DNA of 64,000 nucleotides, from NCBI RefSeq assembly GCF_003858535.1, contig NZ_RQTJ01000007.1, positions 62,001 through 126,000 of the forward strand, given 5' to 3'. A model generated the notes under the pieces. It had not been told where the DNA came from. It did not search any database and saw nothing but the letters and a program-made list of their open reading frames with translations. Origin of the DNA: Paenimyroides viscosum. GTDB lineage: Bacteria > Bacteroidota > Bacteroidia > Flavobacteriales > Flavobacteriaceae. Shown here one piece after another: positions 17,331 to 25,676 of this stretch; within the stretch, counting starts at the first letter, position 1; each line of letters opens with the position of its first letter. The position numbers were made by a program, and so were the translations under genes.

Positions 17331-17353
17331 AAACAGCTCAAATGAGCTGTTTT
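17331..17353 (+). terminator. Rho-independent terminator after the SDR gene
   Basis: Perfect 10-bp stem (17331-17340 with 17343-17352) around AA with a short T run. A possible TTG start at 17352 for the next gene lies in the 3' arm, so the ATG at 17379 is preferred for that gene. Confidence 0.75.
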
Positions 17354-17378
17354 GAAAAAATATAAAAGCAAATTACAA

Positions 17379-17942
17379 ATGAATCTACTTTTCGCAGCAA
17401 GAGGAAAATATGATGAAAATAATTATGAAAAATTCTCTTGGGAAAAATATAAAAATTGGTCTAAAATTTTCCAACTTGACGAACTAGTTTCGCTTGATGC
17501 AATGTTAAATGAAGATTTAGTGGAACCAAATTATGATAATGAAGAAGACTGGAAATCTATTCATATTGTCGATTTAGTTCAAACCGGATTTTATAATAAT
17601 ATTGATTACGTAATCAGTAAATCATCTAAAAAAGAAAAGTTCAATTTATTAGCTGTTTTAGTTGAACCTGAATATGAATGCTCTTATATAATACTTGAAG
17701 AATATGAATTCATTGGATATGATTTATTAGATCAAGATTTTTCAATAAGTGCTTTAACTAACTGTGGAGGATTTGATGAAACTTTTCTACCAAGCGAATT
17801 GAATAATAAAGGGTTATTGAATAGTTTAGATAAATCAAAAGATATTCAAAAAAGACTATTTGAAAACAATCCAGAAGAACATCACGCAGACACAAACGTA
17901 ATAGCAGTTTGGCGTCACCTTAAAATCGGACGTGAGAAATAG
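17379..17942 (+). CDS. Hypothetical acidic protein
   Basis: Unrecognised soluble protein of 187 residues, rich in Asp, Glu, Tyr and Asn, with no signal peptide or membrane segment. The frame extends up to TTG 17352, but that codon overlaps the terminator hairpin, so ATG 17379 is chosen. It has the feel of small orphan or immunity-like proteins of accessory regions; no motif supports a specific function. It sits alone between the SDR gene and the convergent PAP2 gene. Confidence 0.65.
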   Translation: MNLLFAARGKYDENNYEKFSWEKYKNWSKIFQLDELVSLDAMLNEDLVEPNYDNEEDWKSIHIVDLVQTGFYNNIDYVISKSSKKEKFNLLAVLVEPEYECSYIILEEYEFIGYDLLDQDFSISALTNCGGFDETFLPSELNNKGLLNSLDKSKDIQKRLFENNPEEHHADTNVIAVWRHLKIGREK

Positions 17943-17974
17943 TCACCATATCAAAAGAGTTAAATAAATTTATC

Positions 17975-18889
17975 CTAAAAAGTTCCAATTAAACCAATTC
18001 CGTTACCTGTAACAGAAAAATTCCACGTAATGTGTTTCTTCTGGTATTTTTCCCACGGATTTTGGTATTTCGTTTGTTCAAAACGTTTAATAACCGTTTT
18101 GGTACAAAAATATGCCAGAATTCCACCAAAAGCTACATCGCTTACCCAATGGGCATTTGCATACATTCGGCTAGCCATAGTTACCGCAGCACCCGTATAA
18201 AAAAGTCCTTTTAACCAAGGTTGCTCTACCCTTTCTGCCAAAACAAATGCGGTAACAAAAGCAATTTGCGAATGTCCCGATGGAAAAGAACTAAATCCAG
18301 GATCGTTTCTAAAAGGTCTGAATTCGTAATTCCCAAACCCTTCTGTTGGTCGGGCTCTACCCACAATTTTTTTCATGGCAGTTTGCAAAACACCCGATGT
18401 TGCGTAAGCCGATGTTAGTATCGCAGCCGTTTCCTTTGTCCATTCATCATTAATAATCCAACCGGTTGCATAAAATCCACCTGCAACAATAACTGCCGCG
18501 TAAGGTTTTCCGTTTCGGTATCCAAAATCGCCTAATTTATTGACAAATTTCCCCTGATCTCTGTTCATAAATTCGTTCACAGGTTTATCGGCAAGCGACA
18601 ATAATGCCGTTCCGCCCAAAGTTGCTCCAAAAGTCAGCAGATCATCTTTCTGCCAGCGAACAGGCGACGAAAGCGTGTATAAAAAAGCATCGGTAATTCG
18701 AATAATATCCGGTGTTTTCTTGGGCATTGTATATAGCGAATCGGCAAAAACTTCAGTTTCCGTTAAACTATCTTTCGGTAGATCATCAATTTCAAAAGAA
18801 TTTCGTTCAAAAGTCAATGAATCTGTTTGTGAATAACAACCTATTCCACAAACAAATAACACAATAAAAATCAATCTTTTAAAATACAT
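17975..18889 (-). CDS. PAP2-family phosphatase
   Basis: Protein of 304 residues with an N-terminal signal peptide or signal anchor (1-20). The PAP2/acid-phosphatase signature is complete: KxxxxxxRP (K173 to R180-P181), PSGH (203-206) and SRxxxxxHxxxD (S240-R241, H247, D251). It would hydrolyse lipid phosphates such as undecaprenyl pyrophosphate, phosphatidate or a lipid A phosphate at the periplasmic face. The long N-terminal extension before the membrane core is typical of Bacteroidota homologues. The specific substrate cannot be told from sequence. Confidence 0.87.
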   Translation of the reverse strand: MYFKRLIFIVLFVCGIGCYSQTDSLTFERNSFEIDDLPKDSLTETEVFADSLYTMPKKTPDIIRITDAFLYTLSSPVRWQKDDLLTFGATLGGTALLSLADKPVNEFMNRDQGKFVNKLGDFGYRNGKPYAAVIVAGGFYATGWIINDEWTKETAAILTSAYATSGVLQTAMKKIVGRARPTEGFGNYEFRPFRNDPGFSSFPSGHSQIAFVTAFVLAERVEQPWLKGLFYTGAAVTMASRMYANAHWVSDVAFGGILAYFCTKTVIKRFEQTKYQNPWEKYQKKHITWNFSVTGNGIGLIGTF

Positions 18890-18907
18890 TTTTATTTTTT
18901 AAAGGTG

Positions 18908-18915
18908 CAAATATA
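18908..18915 (-). promoter_or_regulatory. Promoter -7 box (TATATTTG, minus strand)
   Basis: Exact TANNTTTG match 18 bases upstream of the PAP2 start on the minus strand; no -33 TTG at standard distance. Confidence 0.45.
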
Positions 18916-19130
18916 TAAATTGAAACCGTTGTTGTAAGAATCAGCCGCAACGTATTAATGTTAATTTAACGTGAAGCCTAAATGTTTAGTATGTTATTAC
19001 AAATTGAATTTAAACACAATACACGGTTATTAGCCAAAATCGTCTTAAAAAGGCAGCATAAAATATCATTAGCATTTTTAGTTAAGATAATTAATTGTAT
19101 TTTTACACTTCAAATTTTTGTAAAGAAAGA

Positions 19131-19901
19131 ATGGGTAAAATCATTGCTATAGCGAATCAAAAAGGTGGTGTCGGAAAAACTACCACTTCTGTTAATTTAG
19201 CAGCATCTTTGGGTGCTTTAGAAAAAAAAGTATTATTGATTGATGCCGATCCGCAAGCAAATGCTACTTCTGGTTTAGGTATTGATGTTGAATCGGTTGA
19301 AGCAGGAACCTATCAAATTTTAGAACACAGTGTACTACCAAAGGATGCTGCAATAGAATGTTCGGCTCCGAATGTCGATATCATTCCGGCGCATATTGAC
19401 CTGGTAGCCATTGAAATTGAATTAGTAGATAAAGAAAATCGCGAGTACATGCTGAAACAGGCACTGGCTTCGATTAAAGATAAATACGATTATATTATTA
19501 TCGACTGTGCACCATCGTTAGGATTGCTAACACTGAATGCTTTAACAGCTGCAGATTCTGTTGTGATCCCAATTCAATGCGAATATTTTGCTTTAGAAGG
19601 TTTGGGAAAATTGCTGAATACCATTAAAAGCGTTCAAAAAATTCACAACCCGAATTTAGATATCGAAGGATTGCTTTTAACCATGTACGATTCTCGTTTA
19701 CGTTTATCAAACCAAGTGGTAGATGAAGTTCAGAAACACTTTAACGACATGGTTTTTGAAACCGTTATTCAGCGTAACGTAAAATTAAGCGAGGCTCCGT
19801 CGTTCGGCGAAAGCATCATTAATTACGATGCGGCAAGTAAAGGCGCAAGCAACTATTTAAGTTTGGCACAGGAAATTATTAAGAAAAACCCTAACAACTA
19901 A
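19131..19901 (+). CDS. parA: Chromosome-partitioning ATPase ParA (Soj)
   Basis: Protein of 256 residues with the deviant Walker A KGGVGKTTT (11-19), the DADPQAN motif and YDYIIIDCAPSLG. This is the ParA/Soj ATPase that drives chromosome segregation with ParB. The frame can start at 19095, but the 12 extra residues are not family-like; ATG 19131 starts MGKIIAIANQ as in homologues. Its stop overlaps the parB ATG by one base (TAATG), so the two are coupled. Confidence 0.95.
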   Translation: MGKIIAIANQKGGVGKTTTSVNLAASLGALEKKVLLIDADPQANATSGLGIDVESVEAGTYQILEHSVLPKDAAIECSAPNVDIIPAHIDLVAIEIELVDKENREYMLKQALASIKDKYDYIIIDCAPSLGLLTLNALTAADSVVIPIQCEYFALEGLGKLLNTIKSVQKIHNPNLDIEGLLLTMYDSRLRLSNQVVDEVQKHFNDMVFETVIQRNVKLSEAPSFGESIINYDAASKGASNYLSLAQEIIKKNPNN

Positions 19902-20803
19902 TGGCAAAAGCAGTTAAAAAACAAGCGTTAGGTCGCGGTTTATCGGCACTTTTAAAAGATCCTTCTAACGATATCAAATCAATAGAAGATACAAACGCCG
20001 ATAAAGTTGTTGGAAATATCATTGAATTGGAATTAGATTTTATCAAAGTAAATCCTTTTCAGCCAAGAACAAATTTTAACGAAGAAACCTTAAAAGAACT
20101 TGCAACATCTATTAAAGAACTAGGTGTTATACAGCCTATTACGGTTCGTAAAATCGATTTTAATAAATACGAATTAATTTCGGGTGAACGTCGTTTACGT
20201 GCTTCAAAACTAGCTGGTTTACAGACTATTCCGGCGTACATTCGTATTGCAAATGATAACGAATCGCTTGTAATGGCATTGGTTGAAAATATTCAGCGCC
20301 ATGATTTGGATCCTATTGAAATTGCAATGTCGTACCAACGATTGATCGACGAAATTCAGCTAACACAGGAACAAATGAGCGACCGTGTTGGTAAAAAAAG
20401 ATCGACTATTACCAATTATCTACGTTTGTTGCGTTTAGATCCGATTATTCAAAGCGGTATCCGCGACGGATTTATCTCTATGGGGCACGGTAGAGCAATT
20501 ATCAATATTGAAGATCACGATGCACAGACAGATATCTACCACAAAATCATCAAAGAAAATTTATCTGTTCGCGAAACCGAAGCCTTGGTAAAAGCTTATC
20601 AGGAAGGTTTGCTGAATAATGGAAGTGTTCCTGTAAAGAAAAAAATCACATACACAATTTCAGATTCGCAACGTAAAATATTTACAGAGTTTTTCGGAGC
20701 TAAAGTAGATGTAAAAATTGCAGCAAACGGTAAAGGTGCCATCAATGTACCTTTTCATTCAGCAGAAGATTTAGAACGTATCATTAAACTTTTAAACAAA
20801 TAG
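19901..20803 (+). CDS. parB: Chromosome-partitioning protein ParB
   Basis: Protein of 300 residues. It begins KKQALGRGLSALL, the ParA-contacting N-terminus of chromosomal ParB. The CTP-binding ParB/Srx domain follows, with NPFQPR, GVIQPITVR and ISGERRLRA, then a helix-turn-helix (SYQRLIDE to VGKKRSTITNYLRLL) that would bind parS, and a C-terminal dimerisation domain. It overlaps parA by one base and the following DUF5683 gene by one base. No convincing parS palindrome was found by eye in the window. Confidence 0.95.
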   Translation: MAKAVKKQALGRGLSALLKDPSNDIKSIEDTNADKVVGNIIELELDFIKVNPFQPRTNFNEETLKELATSIKELGVIQPITVRKIDFNKYELISGERRLRASKLAGLQTIPAYIRIANDNESLVMALVENIQRHDLDPIEIAMSYQRLIDEIQLTQEQMSDRVGKKRSTITNYLRLLRLDPIIQSGIRDGFISMGHGRAIINIEDHDAQTDIYHKIIKENLSVRETEALVKAYQEGLLNNGSVPVKKKITYTISDSQRKIFTEFFGAKVDVKIAANGKGAINVPFHSAEDLERIIKLLNK

Positions 20804-21369
20804 TGTTTTCTAAGTTCTATATAATTGCTTTCGGTTTGTTTTTTGGAACTGTTTGGGCACAAAATGACACCTTAAAAGTGGTTCAGCCCCAATTACCTAA
20901 ATTAACTGCACAGGCGTTAAACCCTTTGGCGCCAGCTAAAGCGGCTTTTTATTCGGCAATTTTACCGGGTTTGGGTCAGTATTACAACAAAAGTTATTGG
21001 AAAATTCCTTTGGTTTACGGCGGAATGGGTGCAAGCACGTATTTTTATATTGATAACCAAAAAAAATATACACGTGCCCGCGACGAATACAAATTACGCT
21101 TGCGCGGTATTGACAGAACAGACAATCCAAAAGTAGGTTCGTACACACAAGATCAATTAGCTACTGTTCAGCGAAACGCACAACGAAACCGCGATTTATC
21201 ACTATTTATTACCATTGGAATTTATATTTTAAATATTGTTGATGCCAATGTAGATGCGCATTTACAACAGTTTAACGTAGATGAAGATTTAAGTTTTAAG
21301 CCAAACTTAGAATACAATCCCGTAATTAACCAACACCATTTTAACGTTAATGTAAGTTACAGATTTTAA
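20803..21369 (+). CDS. DUF5683-family exported protein
   Basis: Protein of 188 residues starting at GTG 20803, which overlaps the parB stop by one base. It has a signal peptide (ending VWAQ) and the DUF5683 core AFYSAILPGLGQYYNKSYWKIP with two hydrophobic segments, YGGMGASTYFYI and LFITIGIYILNIVDANVDAHL. Function unknown; the position between parB and dapB is a recurrent gene order in Flavobacteriia. It is probably an inner- or outer-membrane-associated protein. Confidence 0.85.
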   Translation: MFSKFYIIAFGLFFGTVWAQNDTLKVVQPQLPKLTAQALNPLAPAKAAFYSAILPGLGQYYNKSYWKIPLVYGGMGASTYFYIDNQKKYTRARDEYKLRLRGIDRTDNPKVGSYTQDQLATVQRNAQRNRDLSLFITIGIYILNIVDANVDAHLQQFNVDEDLSFKPNLEYNPVINQHHFNVNVSYRF

Positions 21370-21371
21370 TT

Positions 21372-22073
21372 ATGAAAATAGCATTATTAGGCTACGGAAG
21401 AATGGGCAAAGAAATTGAAAAAATTGCCTTAGAACGTGGACACGAAATAGTTTTAAGAAAAACAGAAGAAAACGATTATAGCGGATTGGAATATGCCGAT
21501 GTGGCGATTGATTTCAGTATTCCAACAGCTGCAACAGAAAATATCAGCACGTGTTTTAACCACAATATTCCGGTAGTTTCGGGCACAACAGGTTGGTTGG
21601 AACATTATAATGATATGACGGATTTATGTCAAGAAAAAAACGGCGCTTTTTTATACGGATCGAACTTTAGCGTAGGTGTCAATTTGTTTTTTGAACTGAA
21701 TTCGTATTTGGCAAAACTAATGGCGAATATTAAAGAATATAATGTATCGATGGAAGAAATTCATCATACCCAAAAATTAGATGCCCCAAGTGGAACAGCC
21801 ATTACATTAGCGCAAGGAATCATTGCCGAAACAGATTATAAGCAGTGGACAATGGATAACGCAAACGACAACGAAATCTACATCGATGCCAAACGTATTG
21901 AAGATGTCCCGGGAACACATAGTGTTTTTTATAAATCAGCCGTTGATGAAATAGAAATAAAACATACCGCATTTTCACGTCAGGGCTTTGCCTTAGGCGC
22001 TGTGATTGCAGCCGAATGGATTTTAGGCAAAAAAGGGATCTTTACCATGAAAGATGTTTTGAATTTAGGTTAA
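21372..22073 (+). CDS. dapB: 4-Hydroxy-tetrahydrodipicolinate reductase
   Basis: Protein of 233 residues with the N-terminal nucleotide-binding LLGYGRMGKEIE and the family signature EEIHHTQKLDAPSGTA, containing the catalytic histidine and lysine. DapB reduces hydroxy-tetrahydrodipicolinate in lysine and meso-diaminopimelate synthesis, so it serves peptidoglycan. It lies 2 bases after the DUF5683 gene in the parAB operon. The N-terminal domain is short, as is usual in Bacteroidota. Other dap genes are not present. Confidence 0.95.
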   Translation: MKIALLGYGRMGKEIEKIALERGHEIVLRKTEENDYSGLEYADVAIDFSIPTAATENISTCFNHNIPVVSGTTGWLEHYNDMTDLCQEKNGAFLYGSNFSVGVNLFFELNSYLAKLMANIKEYNVSMEEIHHTQKLDAPSGTAITLAQGIIAETDYKQWTMDNANDNEIYIDAKRIEDVPGTHSVFYKSAVDEIEIKHTAFSRQGFALGAVIAAEWILGKKGIFTMKDVLNLG

Positions 22074-22083
22074 GACAAAAAAT

Positions 22084-22210
22084 ATAACACATAGATTATT
22101 GAAATTTCTAAACAAAAAATAACTTAATCAATACTATGTTTTATTTTGTCAAAGACAAATCTATGTATCCTTATTAATAAAGCTAATAGCAATAAAAAAC
22201 TATGTGGTAA
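22084..22210. repeat. Possible degenerate repeat with CTATGT/ACATAG words
   Basis: Gene-free stretch before lepB. ACACATAGATTATTG (near 22087), CAATACTATGTT (near 22129), AATCTATGTAT (near 22158) and AACTATGTGG (near 22198) look like degenerate copies of one arm in both orientations. Support is weak. Confidence 0.35.
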
Positions 22211-22222
22211 AAAAACATTCGT

Positions 22223-22230
22223 TATTTTTG
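22223..22230 (+). promoter_or_regulatory. Promoter -7 box (TATTTTTG)
   Basis: Exact TANNTTTG match 57 bases before the lepB ATG, implying a leader of about 50 bases. Confidence 0.45.
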
Positions 22231-22287
22231 TTGCAGAGCAAAAGTAATTTTATAAAAAAAAGTATATTCGTTAAAAATATTTAGGTT

Positions 22288-23865
22288 ATGACATTTACAG
22301 AATGGTTTTTATTTTTCCTTGCAGTTCAGGTAATTCATTTTCTGGGCACTTGGAAATTATATGTAAAAGCAGGCAGAAAAGCATGGGAAGCAGCAGTACC
22401 TGTTTACAATGCAGTTGTTTTAATGCAGATAATTAACCGACCAAAATGGTGGGTTGTTTTACTGTTTATTCCTATTGTAAACTTAATCATGTTTCCGGTT
22501 GTTTGGGTTGAAACCTTACGCAGTTTTGGTAAAAACTCTACTGTAGACACCATTTTAGCCGTAGTAACGTTAGGTTTTTACGTGTATTATGTTAACTATT
22601 TTGAAAACGTTACCTACATACAAAATCGAAGTATAAAACCAAAAACCGAAGCTGGCGAAACCGTAAGTTCTGTATTATTTGCAGTAATAGTAGCAACCAT
22701 TATTCATACGTTTTTTATACAGCCGTTTACTATTCCGACTTCATCGTTAGAAAAAACCTTGCTTGTAGGCGATTTCTTATTTGTAAGTAAAGTGAACTAT
22801 GGTGCACGCGTGCCGCAAACAGCCATTGCTTTTCCAATGGTACATGATACCATTCCGTTGGCAAAAGTAAAATCGTACAGTAAATTTCCACAGATACCTG
22901 AAATGCGTTTCCCTGGTTTTGAAAAACCAGAGCACAACGACATTATGGTTTTTAACTGGCCTGTTGATACTATTCCTTATTTTGGATACAGAGGATCGGA
23001 GCGTTTTGACAAGCCGATGGATAAAAAATCGAACTACGTTAAAAGAACCGTTGGTTTACCTGGTGATAATTTAGAGATTAAAGACGGGGTTTTATACATA
23101 AACAATAAAGTATTGGAATTAGGCGATCGTGCGAAGATTCAGTATTCTTATGATGTAACAACAAATGGTGCTCCTTTAGATGTTAATTTTTTAATTAATG
23201 ATTTAAAAGTTACCGATGGTGCAATGCAGTTATCAACAAATACTTATAGAATTTTTGCTTTATCTGAAGAAGGCGCCGAACGTTTAAAACAACTTTCATC
23301 TATAACCGAAGTAAAAAGAAATGTAGAGAAAGGATCTGAATTTCATCCTTTTAAAACAAGTACTTTAGCTATTTTCCCTCATAACAAACCTTGGACACGC
23401 GACAATTTAGGTCCGATACATATTCCTGCAAAAGGTGAAGTTGTTCAGTTAACAACCGAAACATTGCCTTTATATAAAGGAATTATTACCGATTACGAAC
23501 ACAACAAGTTAGAAGTTAAAAACGGATCGATTTTTATTAACGATCAACCTGCAACAACCTACACCATTCAGCAAGATTATTACTATATGATGGGAGACAA
23601 CCGTCATAATTCTGAAGACAGCCGTTATTGGGGCTTTGTTCCTGCCGATCATATAGTAGGAAAACCGGTTTTCATCTGGATGAGCATGGATCCTAACGTT
23701 CCAATGGGTAAATTGTTCGATAAAATTCGTTGGGAGCGTTTATTTACAACCGTTCACGGCACAGGCAAACCACACTCTTTCTTCATCTATTTCGTAATTA
23801 TTTTAGTGGGTTGGACAGGTTACAGCTTCATTAAAAAACGCAAGGCAAAAAAGTATAAATATTAA
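22288..23865 (+). CDS. lepB: Signal peptidase I, long Bacteroidota form
   Basis: Protein of 525 residues. The N-terminal 110 residues form a DUF5684-like membrane domain with several helices. The S26 protease follows: IPTSSLEKTL gives the catalytic Ser (near 153, with PTSSL in place of PSGSM) and VKRTVGLPGD the general-base Lys (252). The late box is MGDNRHNSEDSRYWGFVP. A long insert separates the catalytic boxes, and a C-terminal transmembrane helix ends in a basic tail. It cleaves Sec signal peptides at the periplasmic face. It overlaps the WbqC-family gene by one base. Confidence 0.93.
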   Translation: MTFTEWFLFFLAVQVIHFLGTWKLYVKAGRKAWEAAVPVYNAVVLMQIINRPKWWVVLLFIPIVNLIMFPVVWVETLRSFGKNSTVDTILAVVTLGFYVYYVNYFENVTYIQNRSIKPKTEAGETVSSVLFAVIVATIIHTFFIQPFTIPTSSLEKTLLVGDFLFVSKVNYGARVPQTAIAFPMVHDTIPLAKVKSYSKFPQIPEMRFPGFEKPEHNDIMVFNWPVDTIPYFGYRGSERFDKPMDKKSNYVKRTVGLPGDNLEIKDGVLYINNKVLELGDRAKIQYSYDVTTNGAPLDVNFLINDLKVTDGAMQLSTNTYRIFALSEEGAERLKQLSSITEVKRNVEKGSEFHPFKTSTLAIFPHNKPWTRDNLGPIHIPAKGEVVQLTTETLPLYKGIITDYEHNKLEVKNGSIFINDQPATTYTIQQDYYYMMGDNRHNSEDSRYWGFVPADHIVGKPVFIWMSMDPNVPMGKLFDKIRWERLFTTVHGTGKPHSFFIYFVIILVGWTGYSFIKKRKAKKYKY

Positions 23866-24479
23866 TGAGTATTTTAGTACATCCCACCTATTTTCCATCG
23901 GTCAGTCATTTTGTAGCGATGCTTCAAGCTGATGCTGTGGTATTTGAGGCAGATGATAATTTCCAGAAACAAACAAACCGCAACCGTATGTACATTTACA
24001 GTGCAAACGGTTTGCAATTGTTAAACATACCGGTTAAACACAGTACAGAACCGAATCAAAAATACCGCGACGTTAAAATAGAGAACGATTTTAACTGGCA
24101 AAAACAACACTTTAAATCGTTGGAAGCCGGTTACAGGACATCACCTTATTTTGAATTTTTTGAGGATGATATTCGTCCGCTTTTTGAAAAAAAACACTCT
24201 TTTTTAATGGATCTAAATTTAGAAACCCATGAAATTGTAACAGATTGTTTAGGTATAAAAATTCCGTACACCAAAACCGACGAATATTTTAAAGAACCTT
24301 CTCAAACCGATTTCAGATACCTTGCAAACGGTAAAAAAGACGAAAACGTTTTTGATGAGTACATTCAGGTTTTTAACGACAAGCACGGTTTTTTAAATAA
24401 TTTAAGCATTTTAGATTTGCTTTTTAACGAAGGCAGACACGCTGTTGACTATCTAAAAAAACAAACTTTAATAAAATAA
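23865..24479 (+). CDS. WbqC-family protein
   Basis: Protein of 204 residues with the WbqC N-terminus (VHPTYFPSVSHFVAMLQAD) and the basic QKQTNRNRMYI segment. The family occurs in O-antigen and glycan loci and is proposed to be an acyl or amino-group transferase, but the biochemistry is unproven. It is coupled to lepB (one-base overlap), a frequent arrangement in Flavobacteriia, and is followed by a very strong terminator. Confidence 0.88.
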   Translation: MSILVHPTYFPSVSHFVAMLQADAVVFEADDNFQKQTNRNRMYIYSANGLQLLNIPVKHSTEPNQKYRDVKIENDFNWQKQHFKSLEAGYRTSPYFEFFEDDIRPLFEKKHSFLMDLNLETHEIVTDCLGIKIPYTKTDEYFKEPSQTDFRYLANGKKDENVFDEYIQVFNDKHGFLNNLSILDLLFNEGRHAVDYLKKQTLIK

Positions 24480-24480
24480 G

Positions 24481-24516
24481 AAAAGGAGATTTCAGATTGA
24501 AATCTCCTTTTTACTT
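24481..24516 (+). terminator. Strong rho-independent terminator after lepB-wbqC
   Basis: Perfect 14-bp stem (24481-24494 with 24498-24511), three-base loop and T run. Confidence 0.92.
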
Positions 24517-24550
24517 ATATACAAAACACTTATATATTTGTTAAAAGCAG

Positions 24551-24579
24551 TTGTTATAAAAATTTACTTCCTATTTTCG
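24551..24579 (+). promoter_or_regulatory. Near-consensus promoter
   Basis: TTG at 24551-24553, 18-base spacer and TATTTTCG at 24572-24579 (7 of 8 matches to TANNTTTG). The ATG lies 22 bases further on. Confidence 0.5.
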
Positions 24580-24601
24580 TGAAAACACTTATAAAAACAA
24601 A

Positions 24602-25147
24602 ATGACAAAAACACTAGTACTATTTTTCTCTCTTTTTTCAGCTACTTTTTGCTGGGCACAAAACAAGACTGAAACTGATTTGTATGTATCTGGATATGCT
24701 ATTGAAAATATTAATTATCCTACCAATTTCTTTCTTGAGTTTAAAAATGATTCAATTTATCTGATTAATTCTAAAAAAGAAATACATGTAGTTTTAAGAG
24801 ACAATAAAGTTTCAAAAGATTCTATTGGAAATATAGTCATTAAGAAAAATAGAGAATCGCTAATTCTTAATTTTATATATGATGATGGTTCCGTTTTAGA
24901 CTACACTTTTTTTAAAACCGTAAAAGATGTTTCTATTTCTAAAGATATATTGGAAACACTATCAAACAATACCTTTGAAACACAAATAGACAAAACATTC
25001 AGCAGTCCTAATAGCGATTTAAAAATAAAAAAATCATATACCTTTTCAAAAGATTCACTTTTAATTGTACATAATTATTTTTTACAGAATAAATTAATGT
25101 ATGTAGAAAAAGAGCGTGTTCCATACAAATTGATAGAAAAAAAATAA
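24602..25147 (+). pseudogene. 5' part of a frameshifted gene: exported protein
   Basis: The frame encodes 181 residues: a signal peptide ending CWAQ, then a beta-rich domain with no recognised motif. It stops at a TAA right after an A8 run (25137-25144). Reading on in the third frame, the sequence stays open for 177 codons to 25676. Removing one A from the run joins both parts as KLIEKNNLHFFEIRH, giving a protein of about 358 residues. I therefore regard this as the first part of a gene broken by a one-base indel, unless the indel is a sequencing error in the homopolymer or a programmed slip. Confidence 0.65.
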
Positions 25148-25676
25148 CCTTCATTTTTTTGAAATTAGACACTCAAAAGAAAATGATACCAAAAGACTAT
25201 ATCAAATTATCAAATTAAACAAAAACACTATTACATTAGTTCATTACGACCAACTAGAAAAAATTACCGAAACATTTAAAAAATCAACTTCGAAACATAT
25301 TGCCAAAAAAGAGTTTAGTGTTTGTTTAGATACCCATCCCAAAGAGTATTATAACGGAGATTACACCTACACAAAAGGCAATAATTATATTTTATCAAAA
25401 ATTGGCAAAAATGCACCTTCAGCTAAAGGAAATGGATACATAACCATACATTTTACCATTAATTGTAATAAAGAAATTGGGCGTTTTGGTGTTAAACAAA
25501 TGGATACATCTTATCAGCCTGCAAATTATAACCCTGATCTTATAAAACATTTAATAAATGAGATCGCTCTTTTAAAAGACTGGCCCGATTTTGTAATAAA
25601 TTCCCATCAATATGATATTCACGCGTTTTTAATGTTTAAAATTAAAGATGGTAAAATTGTAGATTTATGTCCATAA
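25137..25676 (+). pseudogene. 3' part of the frameshifted gene: TonB-C-like domain
   Basis: Open frame from 25137 to the TAA at 25674-25676 with no usable ATG, GTG or TTG near its beginning. It reads like coding sequence. GNGYITIHFTINCNKEIGRF and, near the end, AFLMFKIKDGKIVDLCP resemble the C-terminal domain found in flavobacterial TonB-like (energy-transducer-type) exported proteins. Its last 10 bases overlap the ATG of the TPR lipoprotein gene, as expected of a translated, coupled gene. Together with 24602-25147 it restores one gene if a single A is removed. Confidence 0.7.

Noticed and set aside
18890-21370. parS site near parAB
   Set aside because: No TGTTNCACGTGNAACA-like palindrome was found by eye near the genes or elsewhere in the window.
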